Below are positions 13,209 through 20,095 of a stretch of 20,095 nt of DNA, one piece after another. Where the stretch lies: the NCBI GenBank assembly GCA_034437795.1, contig DAOTTI010000029.1, forward strand, positions 1-20,095, written 5' to 3'. This DNA comes from DAOTTI01 sp034437795. GTDB taxonomy: Bacteria > Chloroflexota > UBA11872 > UBA12225. Made by a program: the position numbers and the translations under genes. Position 1 is the stretch's first letter. Each line of letters begins with the position of its first letter. The notes under the pieces are model-generated. The model saw nothing but the letters and a program-made list of their open reading frames with translations. It did no database searches and was not told where the DNA came from.

Positions 13209-16200
13209 CGCCGTTCGATCCTTTCTTCAGTGGCTGCGCTGGCTGGCTGCGCTGCTGGGATCGATGGCCGGCCTGGCCTGGGACCGCCGGACCCCGCAGC
13301 GATGTGCCAGGAAACGTTATGGTAGCACCGATGGGGCGTCGGGGCCAAAGGCAGAGCCAGGCCAGCGTGCCGACCGTGGCCAGGCTGGCCAGCAAGGTGA
13401 TCAGCACCCCCAGCCGGAAGGACCGCGGCCGGTAGACGAACTCCACCGTGTGCTGACCGGCCGGCACGTAGACGGCGCGGAACAGGTAGTTGGCGCGGTA
13501 GATGGGCGTCTCCTTCCCATCGACGTAGGCGATCCAGCCGGGATAGATCAGGTCGGCCAGGAAGAGCAGGGCGTTCTGGGATGCGCGCGCCTCCAGGCGC
13601 AGATAATCGGCGTCGAAGCGCAGCAGCTGAACGCTCCCCGCGCCGGACGTGCTCTCCGTCCCCTGGGGCCGGTTGAAGCGGATGGGCGGCACGGGCTGGC
13701 CGGCCGGCGGGGGCGGGGCTAGGCGCGTGGTATCGAACTGCTCCTCCAGGATCACGAACCGCTCGGGGCTAAAGTCGCCGTGCGCCATGCGGGCCAGGAT
13801 GTCGTCGCCGGGCCGTTCCACGATGGCCGAGCCCACGAGGAAGGCGCGCGGCAGGTAGTCCTGGTTCTCATACAGGACCACGTCCGCATCCGCGTAGACG
13901 CGGCGGAACTTGGCCAGCATCGACTGGTCGAGCTGCTCCAGGTCCTTGCTGGTGTCGTCGAACGCGGCCAGGCCGTAGAGGTCCACCTGCGCCGTCGGAT
14001 GGGTGAACTGGACGTCGACCCGCCGCAGCCGGACCGACCGTCCCAGCGGAAACTCCGCATAGTAGAGGTGGGCGGGGAATGGGGGCGCGCGCCCATCCTG
14101 CTGCTGCCAGGTCCAGGCCACGGGCGGCAACTGGTGCTGCACCTTCCCGCGCAGGTCCGGCCGCTCCCAGGCCCATTCCGCCGTGTGCTGGCCGGCCAGC
14201 AGGCGGAAGGCGTAGCTCCTGCCCTCGGTGTCCCAGGCGGTGATCCGCGCCACCTCGGCCCCCTGCGCCACGCCGACTGCCCACCGCAGGGCGGAGACCA
14301 CGCGCAGCCGGTCCGCCGGCGCCCCGGCCAGATTGAAGCTCTGGCTGCCGGCGGGATTGCGCCCCGTGCTGCTGAGCAGGGGCTTGCGGGGATTGAAGGA
14401 AGTCAGGTTGTACGACGGGGCGCCGGTGTAGACGTTCTTCACCGCGTAGTAGCGCACATTCATTAGATCGAGCAGCCGGTTCGGGGCATACTCGGCGACG
14501 GCGGCGTACTGCTGGTGGCGGACCGGCTCGAGCGAGCTGTAGCCGTTCGCCTCCATCACGGGAGAGCTGAGCAGCCGGTTCGGCTCGTCGCGGGTGCCCT
14601 TCTGGCTGAAGACGCGGTACAGGCCCGGGTTCTGGGCCAGGAAGCCAGCGACGCCGCCTGGCTCGGCCAGGGCCGCCAGGGGCAGCTTGGGGTGGAACTG
14701 CTGCCCGAGCCCGATCAGGTCCACGGCCACCAGGCCGGCCAGGACCCCTTGCCAGACGCGGCTCAGTGGGCGCACGCGGTCCCACATCACCAGCGTGGCG
14801 ACCGTGACCAGCAGCAGCCCCACCTGCCGGAGCACGGCGGGACTGACCGGATCGAGCGACGCGACCAGGTACTGGTAGAGCTGCTCGGCGGTCAGGCGGG
14901 TGTCGAAACCGCGCTGCCGCATCAGCGTCCCCTGCAGCCAGGTCACAGCGATGTCCTTGTGCGCCTCGACGAAGCTGCTGGCCAGGCTGACCAGGAGCGG
15001 CACGGCCATGACCGCCAGCTGCAGCGCCAGGAGCGTCGCGCTGAGCACGGCCTGGCGCGCCACGCGCCGCACCGGCGCCCTCGCGCCCAGGCCGTGCTCC
15101 GCCGCAGGCCCGAACTCGCGGCGCAGGGCGTCGGCGCCAATGGCGGCCAGCAGCGCCACGCTGAAGGTGAACAGGAACGTGAACCGCCCCGGGGCGCGTA
15201 GGACCGAGAAGCCCGGCAGCTCGGCCAGGGTGTGATGCAGCCCAAAGGGGGACGACTCGCCGAGGGCCAGGGCGATGGAGATAGCGGCCATAGCCAGGAA
15301 CAACGGGATCAGCCGGTGCCTGGCGATGGCCACCGCCACGACCGCCAGCAGCAGCGGGGTGATCCCCGTATAGACGAAGACCTCCCAGCGCGACCAGAGC
15401 CCCCAGTACTGCCCGTTGGTGACGAAGAAGTTGGGCAGCAGCAGCGAGATGAGCTGCACCGGAGGGAGGGAGTACTGGGTGGCGAAGGCGTAATCCACAC
15501 CGCCGCCACGCGCGGAGAAGGTGCTCAGCTCGTAGAGGGGCAGCAACTGGACGGCGGAGAGCCCGGCGCCGGTCACGCCGGCGATCGCCACCAGGGCGGC
15601 GGCCAGGCCCAGCCGGCCGACCAGGCCGGACGCCAGACGCAGCCGGCGGGGCCCGTGCTCATGTCCGGCGCTGCCCGGCCACGGGGATGCCCCCACCGGC
15701 CGGCTGAACCCCGCGCCGCGCCAGCGCGCCACCCAGCGCCGCGCGAGCTGGTAGGGCCCCTGGGATGCGGGAGCCACGGGACCCAGCGCGCAGCGGTAGG
15801 CGCAGTAGGCGGCGAAGGCCAGGGCCGACATCAGCACCACCTGCACGTGGATGATCAGGCCCTGCAGGCCGAACGCCACGCCGGCCAGGATGGCGAAGGC
15901 GTAGCGCCGGCGCCCCGCGCTGCGTATGGCCAGCTCGGCAAAGGCCAGCTCCAACGGGAGCCAGACCGCGGAGGTACTGATGTTGGTGTGGTGCAGCTGG
16001 GCGATGGCGAACCCGCCAAAGGCGAAGCCCAGGGCGCCGATTACGGCGCCGAACCGGCCCAGGCCAATGGTGCGGCAGAAGAGGTAGGTGAAGATGGCGC
16101 CCTGGAAGAAGCGGATCGGGCGGCTCCACAGGAAGGCGGTCTCCGCCGGCAGCAGGAGCAAGGCCAGCAGGTGCACGGGGTAGAGCGTGCCCGCCTCGCC

Positions 16201-16620
16201 GTCGGCGAAGATGGGATAGCCGCCAAAGATCTGCGGCGACCACAGCGGCAGCAGCCCCTGCTTGACGGCCTCGCCCAGACGCGTGACGAGGGGGTAGTAG
16301 AAGATGCGCGTGTCGTTCTCGTAGGCCACCAGGCCATGGGCGATGGCCGGCCAGAACATCGCCAGTGTGGCGCCGGCCAGGATGCCAGCCGCCCCCAGGT
16401 CGCGCGCCAGCTCGCCAGCCAGCAGGCGGGGGACCGCGCGGGCCGGCGCGCCGAGCCGGTCGGCCAGACGCTGCCCCGCGTCGCGGAGATCGAGGGACTT
16501 CGGAAGCTCAAGCGGCAGGCCGTGGGGGGCGCGCCCCCGGTCCGGCGCCACCCCCGCGGCGGTAGCGGCCGGCGGGCCACTCGCCGGCGCGGCGGCCGGC
16601 TCCATCGAGGAAGCGGTCAC
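13144..16620 (-). CDS. YfhO-like large membrane protein
   Basis: This 1158-residue protein has about a dozen hydrophobic helices in its first 650 residues. After LAMFWPAIAHGLVAYENDTRIFYYPL it carries PLWSPQIFGGYPIFADGEAGTLYP, the loop motif of this group. A long extracytoplasmic region of about 450 residues follows, with the YfhO-type ending LLFLADLIYPGWIAYVDGKE, YRANYLFRAVYVPAGQHTVEFVYRP and one last helix (LGVLITLLASLATVGTLAWL). YfhO proteins are linked to sugar transfer onto cell-envelope polymers; the substrate here is unknown. The start GTG 16620 overlaps the methyltransferase stop by 4 bp; ATG 16605 is an alternative. The last 60 or so residues are low-complexity and partly an off-frame reading of the following micro-gene. 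Confidence 0.85.
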   Translation of the reverse strand: MTASSMEPAAAPASGPPAATAAGVAPDRGRAPHGLPLELPKSLDLRDAGQRLADRLGAPARAVPRLLAGELARDLGAAGILAGATLAMFWPAIAHGLVAYENDTRIFYYPLVTRLGEAVKQGLLPLWSPQIFGGYPIFADGEAGTLYPVHLLALLLLPAETAFLWSRPIRFFQGAIFTYLFCRTIGLGRFGAVIGALGFAFGGFAIAQLHHTNISTSAVWLPLELAFAELAIRSAGRRRYAFAILAGVAFGLQGLIIHVQVVLMSALAFAAYCAYRCALGPVAPASQGPYQLARRWVARWRGAGFSRPVGASPWPGSAGHEHGPRRLRLASGLVGRLGLAAALVAIAGVTGAGLSAVQLLPLYELSTFSARGGGVDYAFATQYSLPPVQLISLLLPNFFVTNGQYWGLWSRWEVFVYTGITPLLLAVVAVAIARHRLIPLFLAMAAISIALALGESSPFGLHHTLAELPGFSVLRAPGRFTFLFTFSVALLAAIGADALRREFGPAAEHGLGARAPVRRVARQAVLSATLLALQLAVMAVPLLVSLASSFVEAHKDIAVTWLQGTLMRQRGFDTRLTAEQLYQYLVASLDPVSPAVLRQVGLLLVTVATLVMWDRVRPLSRVWQGVLAGLVAVDLIGLGQQFHPKLPLAALAEPGGVAGFLAQNPGLYRVFSQKGTRDEPNRLLSSPVMEANGYSSLEPVRHQQYAAVAEYAPNRLLDLMNVRYYAVKNVYTGAPSYNLTSFNPRKPLLSSTGRNPAGSQSFNLAGAPADRLRVVSALRWAVGVAQGAEVARITAWDTEGRSYAFRLLAGQHTAEWAWERPDLRGKVQHQLPPVAWTWQQQDGRAPPFPAHLYYAEFPLGRSVRLRRVDVQFTHPTAQVDLYGLAAFDDTSKDLEQLDQSMLAKFRRVYADADVVLYENQDYLPRAFLVGSAIVERPGDDILARMAHGDFSPERFVILEEQFDTTRLAPPPPAGQPVPPIRFNRPQGTESTSGAGSVQLLRFDADYLRLEARASQNALLFLADLIYPGWIAYVDGKETPIYRANYLFRAVYVPAGQHTVEFVYRPRSFRLGVLITLLASLATVGTLAWLCLWPRRPIGATITFPGTSLRGPAVPGQAGHRSQQRSQPAQPLKKGSNGDGRQESEEYGEEGGSEEGGSR

Positions 16621-17390
16621 GCCCCCGCCTCCACCGCCGGCCGCTGCGCGAGGGCCAGCGCCGATAGCCCGACCGGCAGGTCGAAGCGCGCCAGTGCAGC
16701 GGCTTCGAGCGCCAAGACGCGCCGGAGCGCCTCGTTCACTAAACGGGGCGCCGGACGCACGTCCGACCGCGCCTCAGCGCCGGCGGCGCCGGCCGGCGCC
16801 CCGTGCCGCCGTGCCCGCTGGACCAGGCGCACCAGCGCCGCCGGCAGGAAGAGCAGGAAGTTGGCGTATGTCGCGCGCACCACCTGAAAGCCGGCCCGCC
16901 GCAGCTTGTCGCGGAGCTCGGCCAGGCTGTAGCGCTGGCGGGTGTGGACCGCCTCATCGTGCACACTGCGTAGCTGCTCCAGCGCCGGCACCCGCACTAC
17001 CGCCCAGCCTCCCGGCTTGAGCACGCGGCGCATCTCCCGCAGGGCCTGGACGTCGTCCTGGACCCCCAGGTGGTAGACGACGTCGAAGCTGGTCACCAGG
17101 TCAAAGGTGCGGTCCGGGAAGGGGAGAGCCAGCACTGACGCCTGGGCGACCGTCGTCAGCCCGCGCTGGGCGCAGAAGGATACGGCGTGGGGCGAGACGT
17201 CGGCGCCGAACGGCTGCCCGAAGCGCGCCAGCCAGCAGAGGTTCCCCCCCGTGCCGCAGCCGGCGTCCAGGATGCGCCCGCCTGGGGGCAGGCGCCCGTC
17301 CACGATGCGCTCGGCGATATGGCGCATGCCGGCGTACCACCACAGGCTGTCCTCGAGGCGGAACATCGCCTCATACTCAGAGACGTTCAT
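16617..17390 (-). CDS. Class I SAM-dependent methyltransferase of the glycan cluster
   Basis: This 257-residue protein starts MNVSEYEAMFRLEDSLWWYAGMRH, an N-terminus common to methyltransferases in polysaccharide and glycolipid clusters. Motif I is LDAGCGTGG (41-49), followed by GADVSPHAV, FDLVTSFDVVYHL (motif IV region) and MRRVLKPGGWAVVRVPA. After about residue 150 come YSLAELRDKLRRAGFQVVRATYANFLLFLPAALVRL, probably a membrane-associated or substrate part, and a variable Ala/Arg-rich end. It is likely to methylate a sugar or lipid-linked intermediate. It starts 42 bp after the aminotransferase and ends in a GTGA overlap with the YfhO-like gene. Confidence 0.85.
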   Translation of the reverse strand: MNVSEYEAMFRLEDSLWWYAGMRHIAERIVDGRLPPGGRILDAGCGTGGNLCWLARFGQPFGADVSPHAVSFCAQRGLTTVAQASVLALPFPDRTFDLVTSFDVVYHLGVQDDVQALREMRRVLKPGGWAVVRVPALEQLRSVHDEAVHTRQRYSLAELRDKLRRAGFQVVRATYANFLLFLPAALVRLVQRARRHGAPAGAAGAEARSDVRPAPRLVNEALRRVLALEAAALARFDLPVGLSALALAQRPAVEAGA

Positions 17391-17432
17391 CGCTCGCCCT
17401 GCATTTCCGGCCGCGGCCCTTGCTGCCGACGG

Positions 17433-18593
17433 TCATGCCCCGTAAAACTCGCGGATGGCCGTGGCGACCCGCCGGACGTCCTCCAGTGATAGCTCGGGGT
17501 ACATCGGTAAGGAGAGCACCTCCGCGCAGGCCCGCTCCGTGTGAGGGAGGGTCCCGCGGGCGTAGCCCAGGTCCGCATAGGCCGCCTGGAGGTGCACCGG
17601 CTCGGGGTAGTGCACCTGGCTGCCGATCCCTCGCGCGCGCAGGTGGGCCTGGAGCGCGTCGCGCCCCTGGGCGCGGATCACGTACAGGTGGTAGACGTGG
17701 CGGGCCCAGGGCCGCTCCACGGGGAGGACGACCGCCCCCACGCCGCTGAGCAGTTCGCCGTAGGCCGCCGCCAGCCGGCGGCGCTCGTCGTTGCCCTCGT
17801 CCAGGTGGCGCAGCTTGACCCGCAGGATGGCGGCCTGGATCTCGTCCAACCGCGAGTTGACCCCTTTGATCAGGCTGTAGTAGCGCCGCGCCGGGTCCGG
17901 ATCCCAGCCATAGTTCCGCAGCATCACCAGCCGTTCGGCCAGGGCCCCATCGTTGGTGGCGATGGCCCCGCCGTCGCCGTAGGCTCCCAGGTTCTTCGTC
18001 GGGTAGAAGCTGAACGCGCCGGCGTGGCCGAGCGTGCCGCACAGAGCTCCGCCATAGGTGGCCCCGTGCGCCTGCGCCGCATCCTCCACCACCAGCAGGC
18101 CATAGCGGCGCGCAAACTCAAGAAGAGGGGCCATCTCTGCTGGATGGCCGTAGAGGTGCACCGGCACAATGGCCTTGGTGCGGGCGGTCCGCGCCCGCTC
18201 CAGCTGGCGTGGGTCCAGGGTGAAGGTCTCCGGATCAATGTCTACAAAGACGGGCGTGGCGCCGGTGGCCGAGATGGCCACGACCGTGGCCACCGCCGTG
18301 TGGGCCACGGTGATCACCTCGTCGCCGGGGCCGACCCCCAGGGCCCGCAGGGCCAGGTGAATGGCCTCGGTGCCGGAGCCAACGCCCACCACATGGCCGG
18401 CGCGGAGGTAGCCGGCGAATTCCCGCTCGAAGGCGGCCACCTGCTTCCACAGGACGAAGATGTTCTCCGCCAGGACCTCGCGGATCGCCCCGTCGATCTC
18501 GGCCTGGTAGCGCTCGTACTGTGGCTTGCTGGAGAAGACGGGGACCGCCCGTGCCGGGCCTGAGGTGGCGCTGGTAGCCGCTGCGCTCGTCAC
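17433..18593 (-). CDS. DegT/DnrJ/EryC1-family PLP aminotransferase
   Basis: This 386-residue fold-type I enzyme probably transfers an amino group from glutamate to a keto group of a nucleotide sugar. The phosphate-binding loop is GSGTEAIHLAL (72-82), Asp171 and Gln174 in VVEDAAQAHGA contact the PLP ring, and Lys200 in AFSFYPTKNLGAYGDGG forms the Schiff base. RNYGWDPDPARRYYSLIKGVNSRLDEIQAAIL and the C-terminal SLPMYPELSLEDVRRVATAI are family blocks. The start GTG 18593 has GGGAGGT close upstream. The 219 bp before it carry a duplicate of this ribosome-binding region. It follows an SDR epimerase, as expected for an amino-sugar pathway; the sugar is not identifiable. Confidence 0.92.
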   Translation of the reverse strand: MTSAAATSATSGPARAVPVFSSKPQYERYQAEIDGAIREVLAENIFVLWKQVAAFEREFAGYLRAGHVVGVGSGTEAIHLALRALGVGPGDEVITVAHTAVATVVAISATGATPVFVDIDPETFTLDPRQLERARTARTKAIVPVHLYGHPAEMAPLLEFARRYGLLVVEDAAQAHGATYGGALCGTLGHAGAFSFYPTKNLGAYGDGGAIATNDGALAERLVMLRNYGWDPDPARRYYSLIKGVNSRLDEIQAAILRVKLRHLDEGNDERRRLAAAYGELLSGVGAVVLPVERPWARHVYHLYVIRAQGRDALQAHLRARGIGSQVHYPEPVHLQAAYADLGYARGTLPHTERACAEVLSLPMYPELSLEDVRRVATAIREFYGA

Positions 18594-18702
18594 ACCTACC
18601 TCCCTTGACGTTCCAGGCTATGCGCCCGTGTGGCGGAGCAGGCCCCGCTCCTGGCTTGGAGAGTCACACCCGCCTCCCTTGACGATCCAGTCTTTGCGCT
18701 CG
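18590..18702 (-). repeat. Two direct copies of a 39-bp ribosome-binding/start region
   Basis: Copy 1 (18590-18628) and copy 2 (18664-18702) are 74 bp apart and match at 33 of 39 bases. On the coding (minus) strand each carries the Shine-Dalgarno-like AAGGGAGG and a GTG followed by AC. Copy 1 is the start of the aminotransferase gene. Confidence 0.8.
18596..18667 (-). CDS. Possible 23-aa upstream ORF before the aminotransferase
   Basis: From GTG 18667, in the duplicated start region, a 23-codon frame (MTLQARSGACSATRAHSLER then QGR) ends at TAG 18598-18596, 2 bp before the aminotransferase GTG. Its Shine-Dalgarno sequence GGGAGG is as good as that of the real gene. It may be translated and coupled to the aminotransferase, or be a by-product of a duplication. 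The peptide resembles nothing known to me. Confidence 0.3.
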   Translation of the reverse strand: MTLQARSGACSATRAHSLERQGR

Positions 18703-18761
18703 CCGGCCACAGGCCGGCAAGACGCGCGCCTCGCTCGGGGTGTTCTGCACGTGAACACCCC
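18702..18761. other. Two perfect hairpins downstream of the epimerase gene
   Basis: GCCGGCC (18702-18708), loop ACA, GGCCGGC (18712-18718) is a perfect 7-bp stem. GGGGTGTTC (18737-18745), 7-nt loop, GAACACCCC (18753-18761) is a perfect 9-bp stem. They lie between the end of the epimerase gene and the aminotransferase, about 50-110 bp past the epimerase stop in its direction of transcription. No T-run follows, so partial termination or RNA stabilisation are the likely roles. Confidence 0.45.
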
Positions 18762-18812
18762 TGGCGATGGCCTGTTGGCGCGCGCCCCCTCGAAGCCGCG
18801 GCGCGGCGAGCT

Positions 18813-19886
18813 TCAGCCGAAGGCTCGTGCCTCGGCCGTGGATTCCTGCAAGACCTGAAGGGCTCCCACCTGCTGGTGGGCCACGTCCTCGGCGTTCCAG
18901 TAGCGGTCACGGTGCCGGCGATAGTAGGCAATGGTGCGTGCCAGCCCCTCACGCAGGCTGACCCGCGGCTCCCAGCCCAGCTCGCGCCGGATCTTCTCGT
19001 AGCTCAGGTAGACCTTGCCGGGGTCGATGGCGCGGCGCTCGCGGGGCATCTCGACGAACTCCGTGCTGCCCCCGCCGGCCAGGTCGATCAGGAGGTGGGC
19101 CAGCGTGGGGTGGCTGATCGCCTCGCCACCCAGGTTGTAGATCTCGCCGTCTGCCTGGGGCTCGCCCGCGGCCAGCAGCAAGGCCTCCACGCAGTCGTCG
19201 ACGTAGGTGTAGTCACGCACCTGGTGCCCGCCCATGATCTGCAGGGGCTCGCCGTCGATGATGCGCCGGATCCAGTAGTAGATGAAGGCGTAACGCCCCT
19301 GCGTGTCCTTCATCATCTGACGCGGGCCGTACGTGTTGGTCAGGCGCAGACACACGGTGCGGATGCCGTGCGCGCGGAAGTAGACGCGATGGTAGTGCTC
19401 GGCGGCGATGTTGGAGACGGCGTTGCAGTCGTCTGGCTGAAGTGGATGCGATTCATCCACCGGCAGGTACTGCGGGCGCCCGTAGACCTGCCTGGTGCTG
19501 GCGTAGACCACCTTCGCCTCTCGGTTGTGGCGCCGGCAGGCCTCCAGGACCGTCAGCGGGGCCTCGGTGTTGATCCGCAGGTCGGTGTGCGGGTCCTCCA
19601 TGCTGTCCAGGTGGCCGATCTGGCCGGCCAGGTTGAAGATGTAGTCCTGGCCCCGCACCAGGTAGGCCATGGCGTGGGGGTCCCGCACGTCGGCCACATT
19701 GACGTGCACCTTGTCGCGGATGTCGGCGATGTTGAAGAAGTTGCCGCCGTAGGCCGGGATCAGGGAGTCGACCAATAGCACCCGCGCTCCCAGCTCCACC
19801 AGCCGGTGGGCCAGGTTGCTGCCGATAAAGCCCAGGCCACCGGTGATCAGGCAGCGCTTGCCGGCAAAGTGATTGACTACCACCAT
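18813..19886 (-). CDS. Extended-SDR NAD-dependent nucleotide-sugar epimerase/dehydratase-like protein
   Basis: This 357-residue protein has the NAD-binding TGGLGFIGS (15-23), Asp40 after LLV for the NAD ribose, FNLAGQIGH (84-92), and ASTRQVYGRP with a possible catalytic Thr131. Further blocks are RLTNTYGPRQMMKDTQGRYA, QVRDYTYVDDCVEALLLA and EIYNLGG, as in nucleotide-sugar 4,6-dehydratases and 4-epimerases. The usual catalytic YxxxK is replaced by Asn155-Ala-Val-Ser-Asn159 in DDCNAVSNIAAEHYH. Related proteins I recall have N-x3-K here, so loss of the Tyr may be typical of the subfamily, while loss of the Lys is odder. The reaction is therefore uncertain. Its ATG overlaps the stop of the glycosyltransferase gene by one base (TGATG). 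Confidence 0.88.
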   Translation of the reverse strand: MVVVNHFAGKRCLITGGLGFIGSNLAHRLVELGARVLLVDSLIPAYGGNFFNIADIRDKVHVNVADVRDPHAMAYLVRGQDYIFNLAGQIGHLDSMEDPHTDLRINTEAPLTVLEACRRHNREAKVVYASTRQVYGRPQYLPVDESHPLQPDDCNAVSNIAAEHYHRVYFRAHGIRTVCLRLTNTYGPRQMMKDTQGRYAFIYYWIRRIIDGEPLQIMGGHQVRDYTYVDDCVEALLLAAGEPQADGEIYNLGGEAISHPTLAHLLIDLAGGGSTEFVEMPRERRAIDPGKVYLSYEKIRRELGWEPRVSLREGLARTIAYYRRHRDRYWNAEDVAHQQVGALQVLQESTAEARAFG

Positions 19887-20095
19887 CAGTCAGCCACCGG
19901 CGCGGCCGGCCGCGGTGCGCCCGCGGGTAGGGGCGCCGGCAAGGGATCGGGACTGCCGGGGGCGCCCTGCACCCGCAGCCACCACCACAGCTTGGCCAGG
20001 CTCACCAGCACCCGCAGCAGGCGCCGTGGCCGGAAGAACTGGGAGACCCCATAGGCCCGATGATAATGGTGCACCGGCACCTCCACTGTCCGGAA
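19886..20095 (-). CDS. Family 2 glycosyltransferase, C-terminal part (cut by window edge)
   Basis: The frame enters from the right edge; 69 residues are visible. They begin FRTVEVPVHHYHRAYGVSQF and continue FRPRRLLRVLVSLAKLWWWLR. EVPVxHxxRxxGxSQFFxxxRL is the end of the catalytic domain of dolichyl-phosphate-mannose-synthase-like glycosyltransferases, followed by an amphipathic membrane-associated helix. The last 25 residues are Pro/Ala-rich. The enzyme probably transfers a sugar from a nucleotide donor to a lipid carrier or growing glycan at the inner membrane. Its stop overlaps the epimerase start by one base. The catalytic residues lie outside the window. Confidence 0.8.
   Translation of the reverse strand, partial: FRTVEVPVHHYHRAYGVSQFFRPRRLLRVLVSLAKLWWWLRVQGAPGSPDPLPAPLPAGAPRPAAPVAD

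Noticed and set aside
15232..16887. A 551-codon plus-strand frame opposite the YfhO-like gene
   Set aside because: Its Gly/Gln/Arg/Asp-rich product is typical of the antisense of hydrophobic GC-rich coding DNA. The minus-strand protein shows real membrane helices and family motifs.
18630..19778. A 382-codon plus-strand frame opposite the SDR gene
   Set aside because: The minus strand encodes a clear NAD-binding epimerase-like protein; the plus-strand frame is a shadow rich in Val, Ala, Asp and Gln.
1..20095. tRNA or rRNA genes, transposases, attachment sites, phage genes
   Set aside because: No tRNA-type T-loop and acceptor pairing, rRNA sequence, DDE or recombinase motifs, or terminal inverted repeats with target duplications were found by eye. 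A covariance-model scan would settle the RNA question.

Overview
The window is very GC-rich with short spacers, and reads as one bacterial chromosome segment from an uncultured or thermophile-like lineage. My best guess is Chloroflexota. That rests on the Bacillota/Chloroflexota-type order secY-adk-map-infA-rpmJ-rpsM-rpsK-rpsD-rpoA-rplQ-truA-rplM-rpsI, the very high GC, an archaeal-type COG2521-like methyltransferase, a Lys-rich micro-protein beginning MGDKSPK, and a YfhO-type membrane protein. The phylum is an inference and was not tested by a search.

Region 1 (1-9751, + strand) is the distal part of the large ribosomal-protein superoperon: the 3' end of probable rpsE, then rpmD, rplO, secY, adk, map, infA, rpmJ, rpsM, rpsK, rpsD, rpoA, rplQ, truA, rplM and rpsI. 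All are full length with intact motifs. Several spacers are long for such an operon: rplO-secY 122 bp, infA-rpmJ 147 bp, rpsM-rpsK 294 bp and rplQ upstream 210 bp. They hold strong inverted repeats, a possible short coupling ORF before secY, and a degenerate tandem duplication of the start of truA.

Region 2 (9752-10932) holds a COG2521-like SAM methyltransferase on the + strand. It is flanked by hairpin-rich DNA. The spacer after it, where transcription converges with scpB, carries two hairpins, one of which resembles the CCCTCACCCTAACCCTCTCCC-type dispersed repeat, followed by five tandem 7-bp units that include the scpB stop codon.

Region 3 (about 10933-12969, - strand) is a compact unit: site-2 protease-like M50 peptidase, scpA, scpB. 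ScpA and ScpB are the non-SMC subunits of the chromosome condensin.

Region 4 (13134-20095, - strand) is a cell-surface glycan or glycolipid cluster. In transcription order it holds a glycosyltransferase C-terminus (cut by the window edge), an extended-SDR nucleotide-sugar epimerase/dehydratase-like protein with both residues of the YxxxK motif changed to Asn, a DegT-type PLP aminotransferase, a class I methyltransferase, a large YfhO-like membrane protein, and a 24-aa Lys-rich micro-gene nested in the 3' end of the YfhO gene. Several joins overlap by 1-4 bp, so the genes are probably co-transcribed. I found no rRNA, tRNA, CRISPR array or transposase. No spacer exceeds 300 bp.
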